NCBI RefSeq assembly: GCF_029893325.1 | Contig: NZ_JARXWL010000005.1 | Coordinates: 62,001 to 126,000, forward strand | Direction: 5' to 3' | DNA from: Enterococcus sp. PF1-24 | GTDB taxonomy: Bacteria; Bacillota; Bacilli; Lactobacillales; Enterococcaceae | Length of the DNA: 64,000 nucleotides | Shown: piece after piece, positions 62,473-64,000 of the stretch | How the letters are laid out: each line of letters begins with the position of its first letter | How positions within the stretch are numbered: the stretch's first letter is position 1 | Translations under genes and position numbers: made by a program | The notes under the pieces: model-generated | Told to the model about the DNA's origin: nothing | Database searches by the model: none | Seen by the model: only the letters and a program-made list of their open reading frames with translations

Positions 62473-63162
62473 TTGAATTTTTCATTTTTACCCAAATATT
62501 ATATGTATTTTATCGATGGTGCTAGCGTTACGATTTTAATTTCGATTATCACCATTATCTGTGGGACGATTTTAGGGGGCATTTTAGCTTTAATGAAATT
62601 GTCTAAAAATCGAATTTTACGACTGCTTGCCAATCTTTATATTGAAATTTTACGGGGCACACCGATGTTGATTCAAATTTTAATTGGCTTTGGCTTGCTG
62701 CAAGGAATCTTTCCTTCTTTAACATTGAATTTTGGAGTGTTAGCGATTGATTTAGGCCGTTTAATTCCTGGGATGATTGTTCTTTCCTTAAATTCAGGGG
62801 CTTATGTGGCTGAAATTGTCCGAGGCGGAATTGTGGCGGTTAACTTTGGTCAACAAGAAGCGGCTTATTCTTTAGGTTTGCGGCCATTTCAAGCGATGCG
62901 CTATGTGATTTTACCCCAAGCCATCCGTAATATTTTACCAGCTTTAGGAAATGAGTTTATTATTTTGATAAAAGACTCTTCTTTACTTTCCAGCATTGGA
63001 ATTTATGAGCTATTAAGTAGTTCACAGATTATTATTTCTCGCTCCTTTATTCCTTTAGAGCCGTTATATATTGCGGCGGGAATTTATTTCATATTAACTT
63101 TTATAACTTCTCGTTTATTAAATCTTTTTGAAAAGAAATTAGGGAAGGGCTATCGTCGTTAA
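62473..63162 (+). CDS. Amino-acid ABC transporter permease
   Basis: A 229-residue HisM-type permease with about five helices. The coupling EAA motif is EAAYSLGLRPFQAMRYVILPQA, and LRGTPMLIQILIGFG and IKDSSLLSSIG are typical. The start is TTG 62473, with AAGGGGCG upstream. It presumably works as a homodimer since only one permease gene is present. Confidence 0.92.
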   Translation: MNFSFLPKYYMYFIDGASVTILISIITIICGTILGGILALMKLSKNRILRLLANLYIEILRGTPMLIQILIGFGLLQGIFPSLTLNFGVLAIDLGRLIPGMIVLSLNSGAYVAEIVRGGIVAVNFGQQEAAYSLGLRPFQAMRYVILPQAIRNILPALGNEFIILIKDSSLLSSIGIYELLSSSQIIISRSFIPLEPLYIAAGIYFILTFITSRLLNLFEKKLGKGYRR

Positions 63163-63197
63163 ATTTTATGATAGTTCAAAATAGCTAGGAGAAAAAT

Positions 63198-63932
63198 ATG
63201 TCGAAAAAAATAATTACTGTTAAAAATTTGCATAAATATTTTGGGAAACAAGAAGTTTTAAAGGGGATTACTACAGAAGTGACTGAAGGGGAAGTTTTGG
63301 TTGTGATTGGCCCTTCTGGCTCTGGCAAAAGCACTTTTCTCCGCTGTTTAAATTTGTTAGAAGAACCTACCAAAGGGGAAATTAACTTTTCGGGAACCGA
63401 TTTAACCGCCAAAAAAACGGATATTTTTAAAGTTCGTGAGCAAATGGGGATGGTTTTTCAACAGTTCAACTTATTTCCTAATATGAAAGTCATAGATAAT
63501 ATAACTTTATCTCCCCTTAAAGTGAAAGGTTTAGAAAAAAGTGTTGCTGAAAAAATTGCTTATGATTTCTTATCAAAAGTTGGTTTAGAAGATAAGGCTC
63601 AAGAGTATCCTCAATCTTTATCTGGTGGACAACAACAACGGATTGCGATTGCGCGAGCTTTAGCGATGGAACCAGAAGTAATGCTTTTTGATGAACCGAC
63701 TTCGGCTCTTGACCCCGAAATGGTGGGAGAAGTTTTAGGGGTGATGCAACAACTTGCTAAAGACGGTATGACGATGATTATTGTCACTCATGAAATGGGC
63801 TTTGCCCGTGAAGTAGGTTCGCGAATTTTATTTATGGATGAAGGGATTGTTTTGGAAGAAGGCACACCTGCTGAAGTTTTTGATGCTCCTAAACATCCGC
63901 GAACGATTGATTTCTTATCAAAAGTTTTGTAA
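63198..63932 (+). CDS. Amino-acid ABC transporter ATP-binding protein
   Basis: A 244-residue polar-amino-acid ATPase (GlnQ-type). Walker A is [10 protein letters not shown]-loop VFQQFNLFP, signature LSGGQQQR, Walker [15 protein letters not shown] and the switch His in [15 protein letters not shown] lies before the ATG. It completes the three-gene importer. Confidence 0.95.
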   Translation: MSKKIITVKNLHKYFGKQEVLKGITTEVTEGEVLVVIGPSGSGKSTFLRCLNLLEEPTKGEINFSGTDLTAKKTDIFKVREQMGMVFQQFNLFPNMKVIDNITLSPLKVKGLEKSVAEKIAYDFLSKVGLEDKAQEYPQSLSGGQQQRIAIARALAMEPEVMLFDEPTSALDPEMVGEVLGVMQQLAKDGMTMIIVTHEMGFAREVGSRILFMDEGIVLEEGTPAEVFDAPKHPRTIDFLSKVL

Positions 63933-63941
63933 AAGAATAAT

Positions 63942-63979
63942 AAAAAGCCTTAGGAGTATGATTGCTCCCAAGGCTTTTT
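63942..63979 (+). terminator. Terminator of the amino-acid ABC operon
   Basis: AAAAAGCCTTAGGAG pairs with CTCCCAAGGCTTTTT with one mismatch; 8-base loop. Confidence 0.9.
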
Positions 63980-64000
63980 GCTAATTTCGATTTTATTCAC

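Overview
The window looks like chromosomal DNA of an AT-rich Gram-positive bacterium of the Lactobacillales, most likely in or near the Enterococcaceae (Enterococcus, Vagococcus or a neighbour). The evidence is the LiaFSR system, the ClpE / small protein / ptsHI order, the paired glycolipid glycosyltransferases (BgsA/BgsB type) just before a FabT-controlled fab-acc operon, KtrA, MltG, strong Shine-Dalgarno sites and frequent TTG/GTG starts. I see no prophage, insertion sequence, CRISPR array, tRNA or rRNA. Species is not decidable from the sequence alone.

Layout. 1-9.8 kb: carbon and amino-acid catabolism. It holds a pyruvate:ferredoxin/flavodoxin oxidoreductase cut by the left edge, an MBL-fold/Dabb pair, two adjacent uncharacterised radical-SAM-type genes, NADP-type glutamate dehydrogenase and CstA. 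9.8-14 kb: a GPP34-like protein, a small orphan gene and a three-gene ABC-2 exporter operon. 14-20.5 kb: trxA, uvrC, a GT-C-type membrane protein, mltG and greA. 20.5-24.5 kb: the envelope-stress operon liaFSR, ktrA and a HesB-like protein, with a repeat-like element after ktrA. 24.5-28 kb: a GT2 polyprenol-sugar synthase, a hydroxyacid dehydrogenase with a DUF1189 protein, and a GtrA flippase-like protein. 28-32 kb: sodA, dapF, a cold-shock gene, an LCP cell-wall ligase with a long structured leader, and a DUF4145 protein. 32-43 kb: an rRNA m5U methyltransferase, recX-mutY, a DUF402 phosphatase, an amidase, a GNAT, an AI-2E-family transporter, a CNNM/CBS protein and prfC. 43-48.3 kb: a DUF1827 protein, clpE with a CtsR box, and ptsHI. 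48.6-61.4 kb: bgsA-bgsB, a beta-hydroxyacid dehydrogenase, a DUF1797 protein and the fabT-fabH-acpP-fabD-fabG-fabF-accB-fabZ-accC-accD-accA operon. 61.6-64 kb: a complete polar amino-acid ABC transporter.

How it fits together. The right third is a lipid module: acetyl-CoA carboxylase and type II fatty-acid synthesis behind a promoter carrying two FabT boxes, next to the two glycosyltransferases that make the glycolipid anchor of lipoteichoic acid. Two things stand out there. The enoyl-ACP reductase gene fabK, normally between acpP and fabD in enterococci and streptococci, is absent and a hairpin sits in its place. The fab promoter also has a run of 13 T between its -35 and -10 boxes. Envelope upkeep is a second theme: LiaFSR, LCP ligase, amidase, MltG, and a GT-C / GT2 / GtrA set that could form a dispersed polyprenol-phosphate-sugar glycosylation system. 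Most transcription units end in clear intrinsic terminators, several shared by convergent genes.
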